A DNA stretch of 43,223 nt from Acrocarpospora pleiomorpha (GTDB lineage: Bacteria; Actinomycetota; Actinomycetes; Streptosporangiales; Streptosporangiaceae), in the NCBI RefSeq assembly GCF_009687885.1, contig NZ_BLAF01000083.1, positions 1 to 43,223 of the forward strand, in the 5' to 3' direction. The notes under the pieces were generated by a model. That model ran no database searches, was not told the origin of the DNA, and saw nothing but the letters and a program-made list of their open reading frames with translations. Shown piece after piece: positions 7,173-16,066 of this stretch. Position numbers and translations under genes: made by a program. How positions within the stretch are numbered: position 1 is the first letter of the stretch; every line of letters begins with the position of its first letter.

Positions 7173-9728
7173 TCAGCCGAGTTGATCGCGCAGGCGTGCG
7201 CATTCACGCGCGAACCTGCTACCCCGCCCACTACCGGCATGCGCCGACACGGCCGGGATCTCCCCGCGAGCCCCCACCCAAACCGCCAGGTCGGCGGCGA
7301 GCGCCACCGTCTCGCAATGGGTGATGGTCGGCCGCTCGTCCTGTCCCGGCAGCAGCACCGGCAGCGCGATCCGAAGAATCTCCCAAACCTGCGCGTGCGC
7401 CCCCTGCTGGGCGGCTTCGGTGAGCGAGGCCAGCACCGGCCGCTTCTCCAGCTTCTTCCACCGGACGAGCCACGAAAGCCACCGCCCGACCGCCTCAGCG
7501 GGCAGATCCCCCGTGGCCGCCATCCGCAGCAACGTCGGCACCGCGTCCTCATCACGGTCGGCCAGCAGGAAGGCGACCAGAAGCGCGCTCGCTTCCCCCA
7601 CCGGCCCGTCGGTCAACAACACCAGCTGGCGCGTGCAGGCATACGAGCGGTGCCTCTTGAACTGCACATAGGGCAGAAAGCTCACCGAGACGACATCGCG
7701 ATGGGACGGCAGCATCGACGGCCACCAGTCCATGGCGTGACCGTGATCGCTCCGACGCGACGGCTCCGCCAGCAACTCGTCGATCAGCTCATGCCCGGTC
7801 GGCTCCGCCCGCAGCACCGGAATCAAGCGCCCTCGTTCCTCGAGCAGACCCGTCTCCGGATCCTTCAGCCCACCCTCGGCCAGCCACGCCGCGACGGCCA
7901 CGGCCGCCGAAGAGCCCAGCCGCGCCGCGCGTTCTGCGGCGGCCGGGTGACTCCCTCGGGGCAGCCGCAACAACGCCTGCTGCAGGTCGGCCACCAGCGG
8001 TTCGACACCCGCCGCCGCGCACGCCTCCAGCCGGTCCACCAGCACGTCGGGGTCGACATGGCCGCTGGTGAGCGTGGGCGTCGCCAGCAGCACGGGTGGC
8101 AGCGCATCCTCCCGCAGCGCGAGGTGGATCTCGCTGAACCGGCGCTGCAGGAACATGAACGGCGCCGAGCTCTGCGCGGGTTTCGACCACCGACGGTCGT
8201 CGGGAGAGGCACCCGGACTGATCATTTCGCCGGCCAGCGCGCTGCTCCAATAGGGCAGCAGGTCCCAGGCATTCCCCACGTACACCTGGTGATCGAGCCA
8301 GTGGAACTCGGCCTTCAGTTTCTCCCGCAGGGCCGCGCGGTCACGGCCGGCCTGCTCGACGAAGGCGGCGAGCCACAGCTCACCCGCCGTCCATCCATGC
8401 AACGCGTACGCCGACCAGATTACGGGGTCGGGAAAGGGCTCGGGCTTCGCCAAGGCGGGCAGTGCCGTCGGCGTGAACGTCGTCGGCGTCGGGTGCGTCG
8501 TGATGTCACCCCCGAACTTCGCGGCCACCTGCTCGCCAAGGTCCGCGGGCAGCTGCGGAACAGCCTCCGCGATCAGCGCGGCACTCGCCTGGAAGGCCGC
8601 CGCGTGCTTGATCGCCAGCGTGACCGCCCGCCGCTGAACCTCGTAGGAGCTGTGCGCGAACGCCGTCACCAGCCCGGGCGCCAGCTCTTCCGCGCTCGCG
8701 GGCGCACGCCGTACCTGCTCATCCAGCCAGGTCAGACCCGCGCGGGCCAGCTTGGCCTCGGCGCGGAAGGCCAGCGCGTCAACCGCCTCGCCGACGTCGG
8801 CGCTGTCCTGCGGCCCCGTACGGCGCAGCTGGGTCAGCGCGAGTTCCGCCACCGGCCCGGGCGCGGCGGGAAGCAGCCGAAGATAGTCGCGCGCCCGCTC
8901 GGCGCCCTCCTGCGGCGTCGGTTCGATCATCTCGTGCAGCCGGACGAAGAAGCGCAGGCCGTTGGCGTCGCCGCCGCGCAGGAATCGGCTCACGCAGCCG
9001 TCGAGAAGCTCCGCCCGCGACACTCGCCCCGCCGCGAGCACATCCCGCAGGCGGGCCAGCCACCGGGTGGGCTCGGGCGTCAGACGTTCCTCGCGCAACA
9101 CGCGCCCGATCCCTTCCGCCTCGAAGATGCGCGGCAGCAGCCGCCCGAGCAGCGGGTCATCGTCCACCTCTGCGGCGGCCAGCCAGGCGACCACGAGCGG
9201 ATCATGGCGGGGCGGTTCGATCGACGACGCCCGTAACAGCCCGAGCACCAGGGGAGCGAGGCGGTCGCCCGCCGTGCGGATCTTCTCGGTGAGCCGGGTG
9301 GCCACCTCGGCCTGCCAGCCGGCGGGACGGCTGGTCACCACACGAAGCAGCTCGGGCGAGAGCGGCCGCGAGCCCCAGGCCGGGTCGAAATCGCGGCGAG
9401 CCAACCAGGCGGCCGCGGTGGCGGGACCGGAGATCGTCCCCGCACCCACGATGCGCAGCGCCGTCCCATAGCTGGCGGTCGACGTATCCGTCGTCTGACG
9501 CCTCAACCACGCCTGCGCCCACGGGCTGTCCTGCAGGTCCGCGCCGTGCTCCGCCAGCCACCTCTCCCGGGCTGTGTCCGCCGCGCTGACCCGGCTCTCC
9601 TTGAGAAACCCGGGCAGCTGTTTCGCCACCTCCGCCCGTTCCGCCTCGGTGAGCTCGAGCACCCGATCGGCCAGCGCCTTGTCCCCCCGCTGGGCGATCA
9701 GCTCGCGGATCTCCTGCCAGGCACTCAC
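7173..9728 (-). CDS. DUF6493-type large helical repeat protein
   Basis: 851 residues, almost entirely alpha-helical with HEAT/ARM-like character, Ala/Leu/Arg rich, without signal peptide or membrane segment. The opening (WQEIRELIAQRGDKALADRV, 4-23) and the scattered W-L-[AR] repeat signatures fit the actinobacterial DUF6493 family as I remember it. Such genes commonly sit next to a SWIM zinc-finger gene and, in some genomes, MoxR ATPase and vWA genes. Here the GTG start overlaps the stop of a collapsed SWIM gene as GTGA, which preserves the ancestral operon junction, while no MoxR or vWA partner follows. A scaffold role in a chaperone or conflict system has been suggested for such clusters, but the biochemical role is unknown. 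With its partner gutted, this copy may be an orphan. Confidence 0.7.
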   Translation of the reverse strand: MSAWQEIRELIAQRGDKALADRVLELTEAERAEVAKQLPGFLKESRVSAADTARERWLAEHGADLQDSPWAQAWLRRQTTDTSTASYGTALRIVGAGTISGPATAAAWLARRDFDPAWGSRPLSPELLRVVTSRPAGWQAEVATRLTEKIRTAGDRLAPLVLGLLRASSIEPPRHDPLVVAWLAAAEVDDDPLLGRLLPRIFEAEGIGRVLREERLTPEPTRWLARLRDVLAAGRVSRAELLDGCVSRFLRGGDANGLRFFVRLHEMIEPTPQEGAERARDYLRLLPAAPGPVAELALTQLRRTGPQDSADVGEAVDALAFRAEAKLARAGLTWLDEQVRRAPASAEELAPGLVTAFAHSSYEVQRRAVTLAIKHAAAFQASAALIAEAVPQLPADLGEQVAAKFGGDITTHPTPTTFTPTALPALAKPEPFPDPVIWSAYALHGWTAGELWLAAFVEQAGRDRAALREKLKAEFHWLDHQVYVGNAWDLLPYWSSALAGEMISPGASPDDRRWSKPAQSSAPFMFLQRRFSEIHLALREDALPPVLLATPTLTSGHVDPDVLVDRLEACAAAGVEPLVADLQQALLRLPRGSHPAAAERAARLGSSAAVAVAAWLAEGGLKDPETGLLEERGRLIPVLRAEPTGHELIDELLAEPSRRSDHGHAMDWWPSMLPSHRDVVSVSFLPYVQFKRHRSYACTRQLVLLTDGPVGEASALLVAFLLADRDEDAVPTLLRMAATGDLPAEAVGRWLSWLVRWKKLEKRPVLASLTEAAQQGAHAQVWEILRIALPVLLPGQDERPTITHCETVALAADLAVWVGARGEIPAVSAHAGSGRGSRFARECARLRDQLG

Positions 9729-9937
9729 CCGGCCACCTCCACCGCGCTACGGGCGACGATCCTGGCGGCCGGCACGTGCTTGCACGGCCCGCTGAAGAAC
9801 CTGGGCGCGAGCGCGGACCCGCTGAGCGCCCGGCCGCCGGAGGTCGCCAGCCCGAGATGCCCGTCGACCAGGCTGGACGGCGCGGCGTAGGTGTACGCCT
9901 GTGTCGCACTTGTCATGCCGGGGAGACTAGAGATCAT
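9725..9937 (-). pseudogene. Collapsed SWIM zinc-finger protein gene, internal in-frame deletion
   Basis: The frame reads from ATG 9937 (or ATG 9916) to a stop that overlaps the next gene's GTG. Its first half (YTYAAPSSLVDGHLGLATSG, then ALAPRFFSG) matches the N-terminus of the actinobacterial SWIM family that accompanies DUF6493. Its last 21 residues (PCKHVPAARIVARSAVEVAG) match the very C-terminus of that family, where CKH carries the last metal ligands of the SWIM finger. The several hundred residues between are missing, including the CxC half of the finger. The reading frame is kept, so a short peptide could still be made, but it cannot form the zinc site. Family assignment is from memory of the family, not a search. 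Confidence 0.65.
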
Positions 9938-9946
9938 CCCCGACAA

Positions 9947-10165
9947 AAATGCGCCCTACGGCAACGAGCATAGAACTTAAGCTGACTACACAAATTGTGG
10001 ATCTGGTCTGGTTTGGGTTATGACCGTAATGGGTTTTTGTCACACAACTAAGTGTACTTGCCCAAACTTGTTTGATTCTTCATACTATTGTCCTCCTAAC
10101 GGTGGGGTCAGCTAAGGCACGGGGGCCTTGCCGACTGCGCCCTCCCATGGACGATTGGTCGAGCC
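9947..10165. promoter_or_regulatory. AT-rich divergent promoter region of the 12-gene cluster
   Basis: This 219-base gap is clearly AT-richer than its surroundings and separates the SWIM remnant from the large cluster. It contains the palindrome CACAA-A-TTGTG (9989-9999). A weak rightward promoter candidate is TTGCCC (10058-10063) with TACTAT (10083-10088), 19 bases apart. As the only sizeable gap before the twelve-gene block, it is the expected location of the main promoter. Confidence 0.4.
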
Positions 10166-12091
10166 ATGTCCGCTGTGTGTTTAGTGTGCTACGAGACGTG
10201 GCCGGCGGTAGACGAGACACGATGCCCCGACTGTGGCTGGATCACGGCAGATGGGAACGATCCAGACTCTGAGCAGCTTGATCGTGCCAGGCACCTCCGC
10301 GACCTCCGCGCCGCGATCCGGGTCGCGCGCAAGTCCGGCTGGCCCACACCAGCGGATCTGAAGTCGTTCCGCCGTCTCCTCCGGGGCACCCTCAGCACCG
10401 AATCGGACGAGGAGCGGAAGGAACTGGACGCTGCCCACGCCGAGGCCGACCGGGCGCAGCAGATGGACTGGCGAGCGTCCGTGCGAGGGAGCGACGCGCT
10501 GGCCGAGGGCTTCACCTTGTTCACGGATACCGCGTCGTCGCTTCGGCACCATCTGTTCATCGTGCGCCTCACCCGTGACGATATGGCCGCCCAGGAGTAT
10601 GTCCTGAACCCTGGCACGGGCAGGCCGGAACCCGCGGGCGACGAAACGCGGATCCCGTGGCGCGTGTTCATCCCGGGCCTGTCGAGCTCTTCGCAGATCC
10701 GGCAGTTCCAGCTGGCCGGGGGCGTGGGCGTCAGGCCACCGCATCTGTTCGTGGACGGGATAGGCAGCCCGGCGCTGGCGAAGGCGCTCCCCGGCGCGGT
10801 GCCCTGGGACCCGAACAGCGGACTGTGGACTCAGCCGGTCGTCATCAACTTCGTGCCGGGCTGGCCGCTGATCGACCGGATCGCCGGCTGCCTGGAGAGG
10901 GAACTGGCCGCCACGATCTTCACGGTCCCGCCCCAAGGCGTGTCCGAGCAGGAGGTCATCACCGAGATCCTCGCGCGCATACCGCTGGTGACCTCCTACT
11001 ACCTCCTGCTGGCGGAGATCAACCTGGCGACGTCGGAACTGACCCGCCGGGAGGAACCCCTTTTCGAGAAGGGCACCGTGGCCGGGCTGCAGGACGAGGT
11101 GACGGTCACGGTGACCATTCCGGGAGTGGCCAAGGGCGGCGTCTACCTCCCGGTGATGACCCGGCCCGAGCCGCCTGAGGAGGGCCTCGACCCCGAACCC
11201 TGCACCGTCGGCGGCATCGTCCTGACCACCAGCAAACCCAACGTTCCGATCCGTGTCACCGCGAAGCTCGAAGGCGCCGGACATGTCTCCCTCACCCCGT
11301 CGGCACCGGGCCGGGGATCGAGCGGTCCTGATGAGGTCCCCGCTGCGGCGGAGCTGGCGGAACGCTGGCAGGCGTGGCGGGACCACACCGATTCGATCGA
11401 CGTCAAGTTCCTCATCGAACTGAGCGCCGCGGACTGGAAGACCTTCAAGGCGCGCTGGGATCTCGTCGGCAAGCTGATGCGGGCGGCCCGGACGACGCTC
11501 ATCGGCGAGGAGAAACGCCTGCGGCTGCAGGTGGTCGGCTATGGGCACCACGACACCCAGCCAGAGCTCGTGGACGCCAACCTGTTCACCCGTTCCGCGG
11601 CGCGCGGGGTGAACTGGTCGGAGCCGACGAAAGACCCGGTCTCCACCGGACTTGAGCACGCCTTTCGATACGTGGCGGAGAACACCACGTGGGAGGCGCC
11701 GACCAAACGATTCCTGGTGACCGTGGGCAGCCGCGTCCCCTGTGTCACGGACCAGCTGAGCGAACACGCGGCATACGCGGACCGGTGTCCGGACAACCTG
11801 AACTGGCGGGACGAGCTGGCCAAGATCAAGGCCGACAATGTCACCTGCCTGGCCGTGACCTTCCCCCGGGAACTCCCGCTCCACGAGTTCCAGGAGAAGT
11901 TCCAGCGCAGGCACGATGACCATATCTGGCAACAGATCGGCTCAGGCGGGGTCTTTCCCACACCGGACTCGGATATTTCGAACAAGCTGCTCACCGCGCT
12001 GGGTATCCACCTGGACGCGCCGTTCCCCTTCGCTGTCTTCAGCCCGACCGAGCCGGGGGTCAACGGCGTGTCCAAGCGGAGAACCGCATGA
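10166..12091 (+). CDS. Cluster gene 1: zinc-ribbon protein with a vWA-like domain
   Basis: 641 residues, cytosolic. The N-terminus is a zinc ribbon (C5, C8, C20, C23), then a helical charged stretch (about 45-110), a middle region of unknown fold with several beta-rich segments (about 120-390), and from about 410 a von Willebrand A-like fold (KFLIELSAADWK, then LRLQVVGYGHHD and TKRFLVTVGSRVP). The metal-site DxSxS is replaced by ELSAAD, so this vWA-like domain probably binds no metal. It is the first gene of the block; its stop overlaps the next ATG by 4 nt (ATGA). I recognise no named family for the whole protein. It may be the adaptor or sensor of the system. Confidence 0.75.
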   Translation: MSAVCLVCYETWPAVDETRCPDCGWITADGNDPDSEQLDRARHLRDLRAAIRVARKSGWPTPADLKSFRRLLRGTLSTESDEERKELDAAHAEADRAQQMDWRASVRGSDALAEGFTLFTDTASSLRHHLFIVRLTRDDMAAQEYVLNPGTGRPEPAGDETRIPWRVFIPGLSSSSQIRQFQLAGGVGVRPPHLFVDGIGSPALAKALPGAVPWDPNSGLWTQPVVINFVPGWPLIDRIAGCLERELAATIFTVPPQGVSEQEVITEILARIPLVTSYYLLLAEINLATSELTRREEPLFEKGTVAGLQDEVTVTVTIPGVAKGGVYLPVMTRPEPPEEGLDPEPCTVGGIVLTTSKPNVPIRVTAKLEGAGHVSLTPSAPGRGSSGPDEVPAAAELAERWQAWRDHTDSIDVKFLIELSAADWKTFKARWDLVGKLMRAARTTLIGEEKRLRLQVVGYGHHDTQPELVDANLFTRSAARGVNWSEPTKDPVSTGLEHAFRYVAENTTWEAPTKRFLVTVGSRVPCVTDQLSEHAAYADRCPDNLNWRDELAKIKADNVTCLAVTFPRELPLHEFQEKFQRRHDDHIWQQIGSGGVFPTPDSDISNKLLTALGIHLDAPFPFAVFSPTEPGVNGVSKRRTA

Positions 12092-13017
12092 GTCCTGATC
12101 TCAAGATCGGCGCATCGAAGAAGGCCGTGGGTCCCGTCCTCAAGATCGGCCTGATCGGTGCGCCGAACAGCGGAAAGCTCACGTTCCTCAGCGCCCTGAC
12201 GACCGCCTTCCTGTCCCGCGGAGCCCCCAACGGCTGGGTGGTCAACCCCGAACGCGACGCGCTCGCGTTCGACGAATCGGCCAAGGAGATCCTGGCTCTC
12301 CGGACCTTTCCCAGCCGTACTGAGGTGGAGAATTCGGGAAAGCTCTGGCTGCGGTTCTTCTTCTCCTGGGAGCGGAGGGGGGAACCGTCACGGACGTTCA
12401 CGGTGGAGATCCTCAACCGAGCGGGGCAGGCGTTCTCCAGAAGGTCTCCGGACAGCAGCGCCGTGGCCAAGGAACTGGCGGGGTGCGACGGATACCTCCT
12501 GCTGATCGACCCGCTCCGGGAACGATGGCGCGGGGACAATTCCGACTTCTTCAGCCACCTTCCGGCCAGGATCATGTCGAACGACATGCCGCTGAGCGAG
12601 TTCCGGAAGAGAGCCCTCGCCGTCTGCGTGACCAAATACGACGACGCCCAGGTGTTCCCGCCCTCGCTGAGCGGGAATTACGGCACCCAGCAGGCTACGG
12701 CGCCCCACTTTCCGACGGTGGAAAGCGCGGACGCGAAAAGCTACTTCGAGTGGGCGTGCGCGCATTTCGCGGACCACACCGCGCGTCCGGGAAATGACAG
12801 CGCCGAGCGCCTGCACCACCAGATCGAGAGGATGTTCGACCCCGATCTGACCGCGTATTTCGTGACCTCCTCGGTCGGCTTCCGGCGGAGCCAGAAGGGC
12901 TTCGAAATCAAGGAGTTCGTCAATGTTCAAGGGTCCAGAATCCTGAGCTCGGTCACCCCCATCAACGTGCTCGAACCGATCATCAAGCTCGCCGAGTTGT
13001 CGGGGCGGCTCTCGTGA
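12088..13017 (+). CDS. Cluster gene 2: small GTPase-like NTPase
   Basis: 309 residues. The P-loop is GAPNSGKLT (24-32), and TKYD at 182-185 matches the G4 base-specificity motif. The G3 position reads NRAG (110-113) instead of DxxG, so hydrolysis may be weak. The fold is TRAFAC-like, with no membrane segment. It starts with an ATGA overlap on gene 1 and ends with GTGA into gene 3. The protein probably acts as a regulatory switch for other cluster members; the partner is unknown. Confidence 0.75.
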   Translation: MSPDLKIGASKKAVGPVLKIGLIGAPNSGKLTFLSALTTAFLSRGAPNGWVVNPERDALAFDESAKEILALRTFPSRTEVENSGKLWLRFFFSWERRGEPSRTFTVEILNRAGQAFSRRSPDSSAVAKELAGCDGYLLLIDPLRERWRGDNSDFFSHLPARIMSNDMPLSEFRKRALAVCVTKYDDAQVFPPSLSGNYGTQQATAPHFPTVESADAKSYFEWACAHFADHTARPGNDSAERLHHQIERMFDPDLTAYFVTSSVGFRRSQKGFEIKEFVNVQGSRILSSVTPINVLEPIIKLAELSGRLS

Positions 13018-14606
13018 GGCGGGCTGTCACCAGCGTGCTGGGTTGCCTGATCACCCTGCTCGTCACGCTCCAGGGCAGCGCCGCGGCCGACGACGACCTG
13101 GCGCCGATCTACCACGCGTTGAAGCTGGATGATCGTGTCACCACCTACCTGGTCCTGGTGGACATCTCCGGCAGCGTCAACACCCGGTTCCCGTACATCC
13201 GGCAGCAGTTGATCGACCTGCTGCGCGAGAACCCTCGAGACAAGATCAGATTGATCCCGTTCGCGGAGCGGGTGCAGGCGGACATCCCCATCGACAGCCC
13301 GGCGGACCTCGACGATCTCCCCGAAGCGACCGGCCGGCACACCGACATCGGGCTCGCGCTGGAGTTCGCGATCACCCAACTGGAGCTGGAGCAGTCGACC
13401 GGCTCCGTCCAGGACGCCTCGATCATGGTGCTGTCCGACCGGATTCACGAGCCGCCCCAGGGCAGCCGGTATCCGAACAGGCGGACGGAGAGCTGGAAGG
13501 AGCTGAAGCGGCGAGCCGACCGGTTGCAGGAGCTGATGCCGGGGACGAGCCTCTACATCGTCCCGATCACCAAGGGCATCCGCCTCGACCGGGAGCGGGG
13601 CAACACCCTGGACTGGGTGTTCCCGACGAACGTGATCCACGATCCGGACGGCACGGCCACCGACCTCCGGGCGGCCAAGGAAGAGACGCTGCGGCGGGAG
13701 GCCACCCGCCTGCTCCGGCCCGACCAGGAGCTGACCCTGACCGGCAGGATCACCGGGCCCGGCACGTTCGACGCGATGGCGGGAACCGCGAGGGCCACTG
13801 TCGAATTCGTCTCACCGGCGGCCTGGACCCCCGTTCAGATCACCGCACTCCGGTCGGCCACCCCGGGTGTCACGGTGACACCGGTCGATCGCGGGCCATG
13901 GACCCTGGCGCCGGCATCGAAACGCCCGGTCACCATCGAGGTCGATGTCAGCTGGCCGAAGCCGGTCCGGAAGTTCCGCGACGCCGACGTTCCCCTGCCC
14001 TTGAACGTCAGGGTGGTCGCCGACGTCACGACCCCTTGGCGGGCCGGACTCGACAAGCTGAAGTTCCACGGCCCCGTCCCGCTCGTAGAGACGGCGGACT
14101 TCCCCCTGTTCCGCGACGGCCCGATCCATGTCCCCGGCACCTGGCCGATATGGCTGGTCGTCGGGGGCGGGGTCCTGCTGATCGTGGCAGTTGCGCTGGT
14201 TGTCCTGTGGATCCGGAACCAGCGGAGAATGTCGGGATATCTGTGCCTCCTGGTCGCCTACGGAGGCGACGAGGGGATCCGGCAAGAACGATTGGGTCCG
14301 TTCGAGTTGGCGCGGCACCGGGAGCTGGACATCCCCTTCGAGCGGCCGACGCGCCAGGAACTCGGCCGCATCTCCACCGCGACGACCGAGCGGGCCCAGG
14401 CCAAAGTCTCCAGGACGCCGGGCCTGCGCCGCTCCCAGCGGGGACTGATCGTCACGTACTCCGCTGACGGCTCCGCCGCGACGGAGCACAAGGTTCCCTA
14501 CAACGATCATTTGCTCATCCACGGCGTGGACTTCATCCACCACGACCACGTCCACGACAAGAACGCCACCAGCTGTGACGAGCCCGTCGAGGGTGAGTCG
14601 CGATGA
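13014..14606 (+). CDS. Cluster gene 3: membrane-anchored vWA protein
   Basis: 530 residues. A signal peptide (1-25) is followed by a vWA domain with an intact MIDAS DISGS (50-54), conserved threonine/aspartate loops and LSDRIHE further on. A beta-rich segment follows (about 240-370), then one membrane helix (about 377-400, WLVVGGGVLLIVAVALVVLW) and a cytosolic tail of about 130 residues. The topology places the vWA domain outside the membrane and the tail inside, so it could pass a signal or tether the cytosolic NTPases. GTG 13014 is chosen from the GTGA overlap with gene 2. Confidence 0.85.
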   Translation: MRRAVTSVLGCLITLLVTLQGSAAADDDLAPIYHALKLDDRVTTYLVLVDISGSVNTRFPYIRQQLIDLLRENPRDKIRLIPFAERVQADIPIDSPADLDDLPEATGRHTDIGLALEFAITQLELEQSTGSVQDASIMVLSDRIHEPPQGSRYPNRRTESWKELKRRADRLQELMPGTSLYIVPITKGIRLDRERGNTLDWVFPTNVIHDPDGTATDLRAAKEETLRREATRLLRPDQELTLTGRITGPGTFDAMAGTARATVEFVSPAAWTPVQITALRSATPGVTVTPVDRGPWTLAPASKRPVTIEVDVSWPKPVRKFRDADVPLPLNVRVVADVTTPWRAGLDKLKFHGPVPLVETADFPLFRDGPIHVPGTWPIWLVVGGGVLLIVAVALVVLWIRNQRRMSGYLCLLVAYGGDEGIRQERLGPFELARHRELDIPFERPTRQELGRISTATTERAQAKVSRTPGLRRSQRGLIVTYSADGSAATEHKVPYNDHLLIHGVDFIHHDHVHDKNATSCDEPVEGESR

Positions 14607-16066
14607 CCACCGAGACTCCTCTCTGCGACCTCGTGGTGCGGCTCTGCGGCGAGATCCTGTCGAGGCGGGCGGTCAGCGAGTCGCTGTTCGCCGAGGCCCA
14701 GGATGTGGCGGAGCGGCTTACCACCTGCCACCGGCTCAGGATCGCGGTGGGCGGGCGCCAGCAGGACGGCAAGACCACCTTGGTCAACGCCCTGCTGCGC
14801 GCCCGGCTGGCGACAGGGGACGGGACCGAGGGAGCGCGGGTGGTGACCCGCTACTTTCCTTCGCATACCGACCAGGTGACCGTGCGGCTGCTGGATGGCT
14901 CCTCCCATCAGATCAGGCCAGGGCCCCGGGGCGGGTTGCCCCAGTCCCTCGGGTGGCCGGTCGCCAAGATCAAGCACGTCGACGTCGGCTTCCCCGGGGC
15001 CACGCCCTGCGATGGCATGATCATCGACACTCCGGGGCTGGACCGGCCAGACGGTGGCCGGGAGATCTCGCTGGCCGCCTGCGCCGACGCCGACGCCCTG
15101 GTGTTCGTCGTCAACTTCGAGGGCCAGATCGACAGCGAGGCGTTGCGGTGGTTACGCCGGGCCGCCCCCTTCGGTCTGGTCGGTGAGGTGGGCGCCATCG
15201 GGGTGGTCACCGGGATCCAGAATCTGGAGTCCCGGCCGGAGACGAATCCGTGGCCGTCGGCGCGGCTCCGGGCCAGCGTGTGCCGGAGGCAGCTGGGCGG
15301 CCTGCTGTTCCGGGTGTTGCCCGTGCTGGATCTGCTCGCCCAGACCTCACTGGGCGCCGATCTCACCGAGTCGGACGCCCTGGCACTCGCCAACCTGGCC
15401 GCCTTCGGGGACCGGAAGGCCGTCCTCGCCGCGCTGTACGACCACGACGAATTCCTCACCTGGGAGAGCGGTCCGCTCGACCGGGCCACCCGGCATCGCC
15501 TGCTCGACATGCTCGGCATCTACGGCATCCACCTCTGCCTGGACCACGTCGGGGCCGTGGCGAGCGCGCGCACGGTGCGCCAGGAGCTTCGCGCCGCGTC
15601 CGGGATAGACGAGCTCGTCCGGGAGATGGAATCGGCCCTGCTCCCGCAGTCCGATCTGCTCCGTGCCTCGTCCGCGCTGAATCGCCTGCTCACCGCCGCT
15701 TCCCAACGGGAAGACGAGAACGGGGGGGTGGACGAGATGTGGGTCTTCGAGGCGGCCCGCCGGATCGAGAACTCCCCCGAATTCGGGCGGATACGGCTCC
15801 TGAGGGCACTGCGCGAACTCCACGACGGCCAGTTCCACCTCAACCAGGCGGACGCGGAGGCCTTGCGCGGGCTGGTCGAGGGGATGACGCCCGCCGAATG
15901 CCTTGGCGAGCCCAGGGGCACCCGGGGCTGGGCGCTGTCCGCGGCGGCCGAGCGCGAGACGATCCGGTGGCGAACGCTGGAGAACACCATGCTGCCGCCC
16001 ATCCGCACCTATGCGCGGATCGCCTGGACCATCTGCCAGACCTTCATCGAGGGGCGGCCGACATGA
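14603..16066 (+). CDS. Cluster gene 4: GTPase-like protein with a helical C-terminus
   Basis: 487 residues. P-loop GGRQQDGKTT (50-59), G3 motif DTPG (142-145), and a long helical C-terminal part (about 230-487). At the expected G4 position the sequence is VVTGIQNLE rather than (N/T)KxD, so nucleotide choice may differ. The layout (N-terminal GTPase, helical stalk) resembles bacterial dynamin/YjdA-like or Era-like proteins. ATGA overlaps at both ends tie it to genes 3 and 5. Confidence 0.75.
   Translation: MTTETPLCDLVVRLCGEILSRRAVSESLFAEAQDVAERLTTCHRLRIAVGGRQQDGKTTLVNALLRARLATGDGTEGARVVTRYFPSHTDQVTVRLLDGSSHQIRPGPRGGLPQSLGWPVAKIKHVDVGFPGATPCDGMIIDTPGLDRPDGGREISLAACADADALVFVVNFEGQIDSEALRWLRRAAPFGLVGEVGAIGVVTGIQNLESRPETNPWPSARLRASVCRRQLGGLLFRVLPVLDLLAQTSLGADLTESDALALANLAAFGDRKAVLAALYDHDEFLTWESGPLDRATRHRLLDMLGIYGIHLCLDHVGAVASARTVRQELRAASGIDELVREMESALLPQSDLLRASSALNRLLTAASQREDENGGVDEMWVFEAARRIENSPEFGRIRLLRALRELHDGQFHLNQADAEALRGLVEGMTPAECLGEPRGTRGWALSAAAERETIRWRTLENTMLPPIRTYARIAWTICQTFIEGRPT

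Noticed and set aside
6348..9236. A 962-codon open frame on the plus strand
   Set aside because: It runs out of frame through the PEP-mutase-like gene, across the terminator and antisense to the DUF6493 gene; its composition is Arg/Pro-rich shadow sequence.
14908..15519. Minus-strand frame inside cluster gene 4
   Set aside because: It is an antisense shadow with Arg/Ser-rich composition and no start context.
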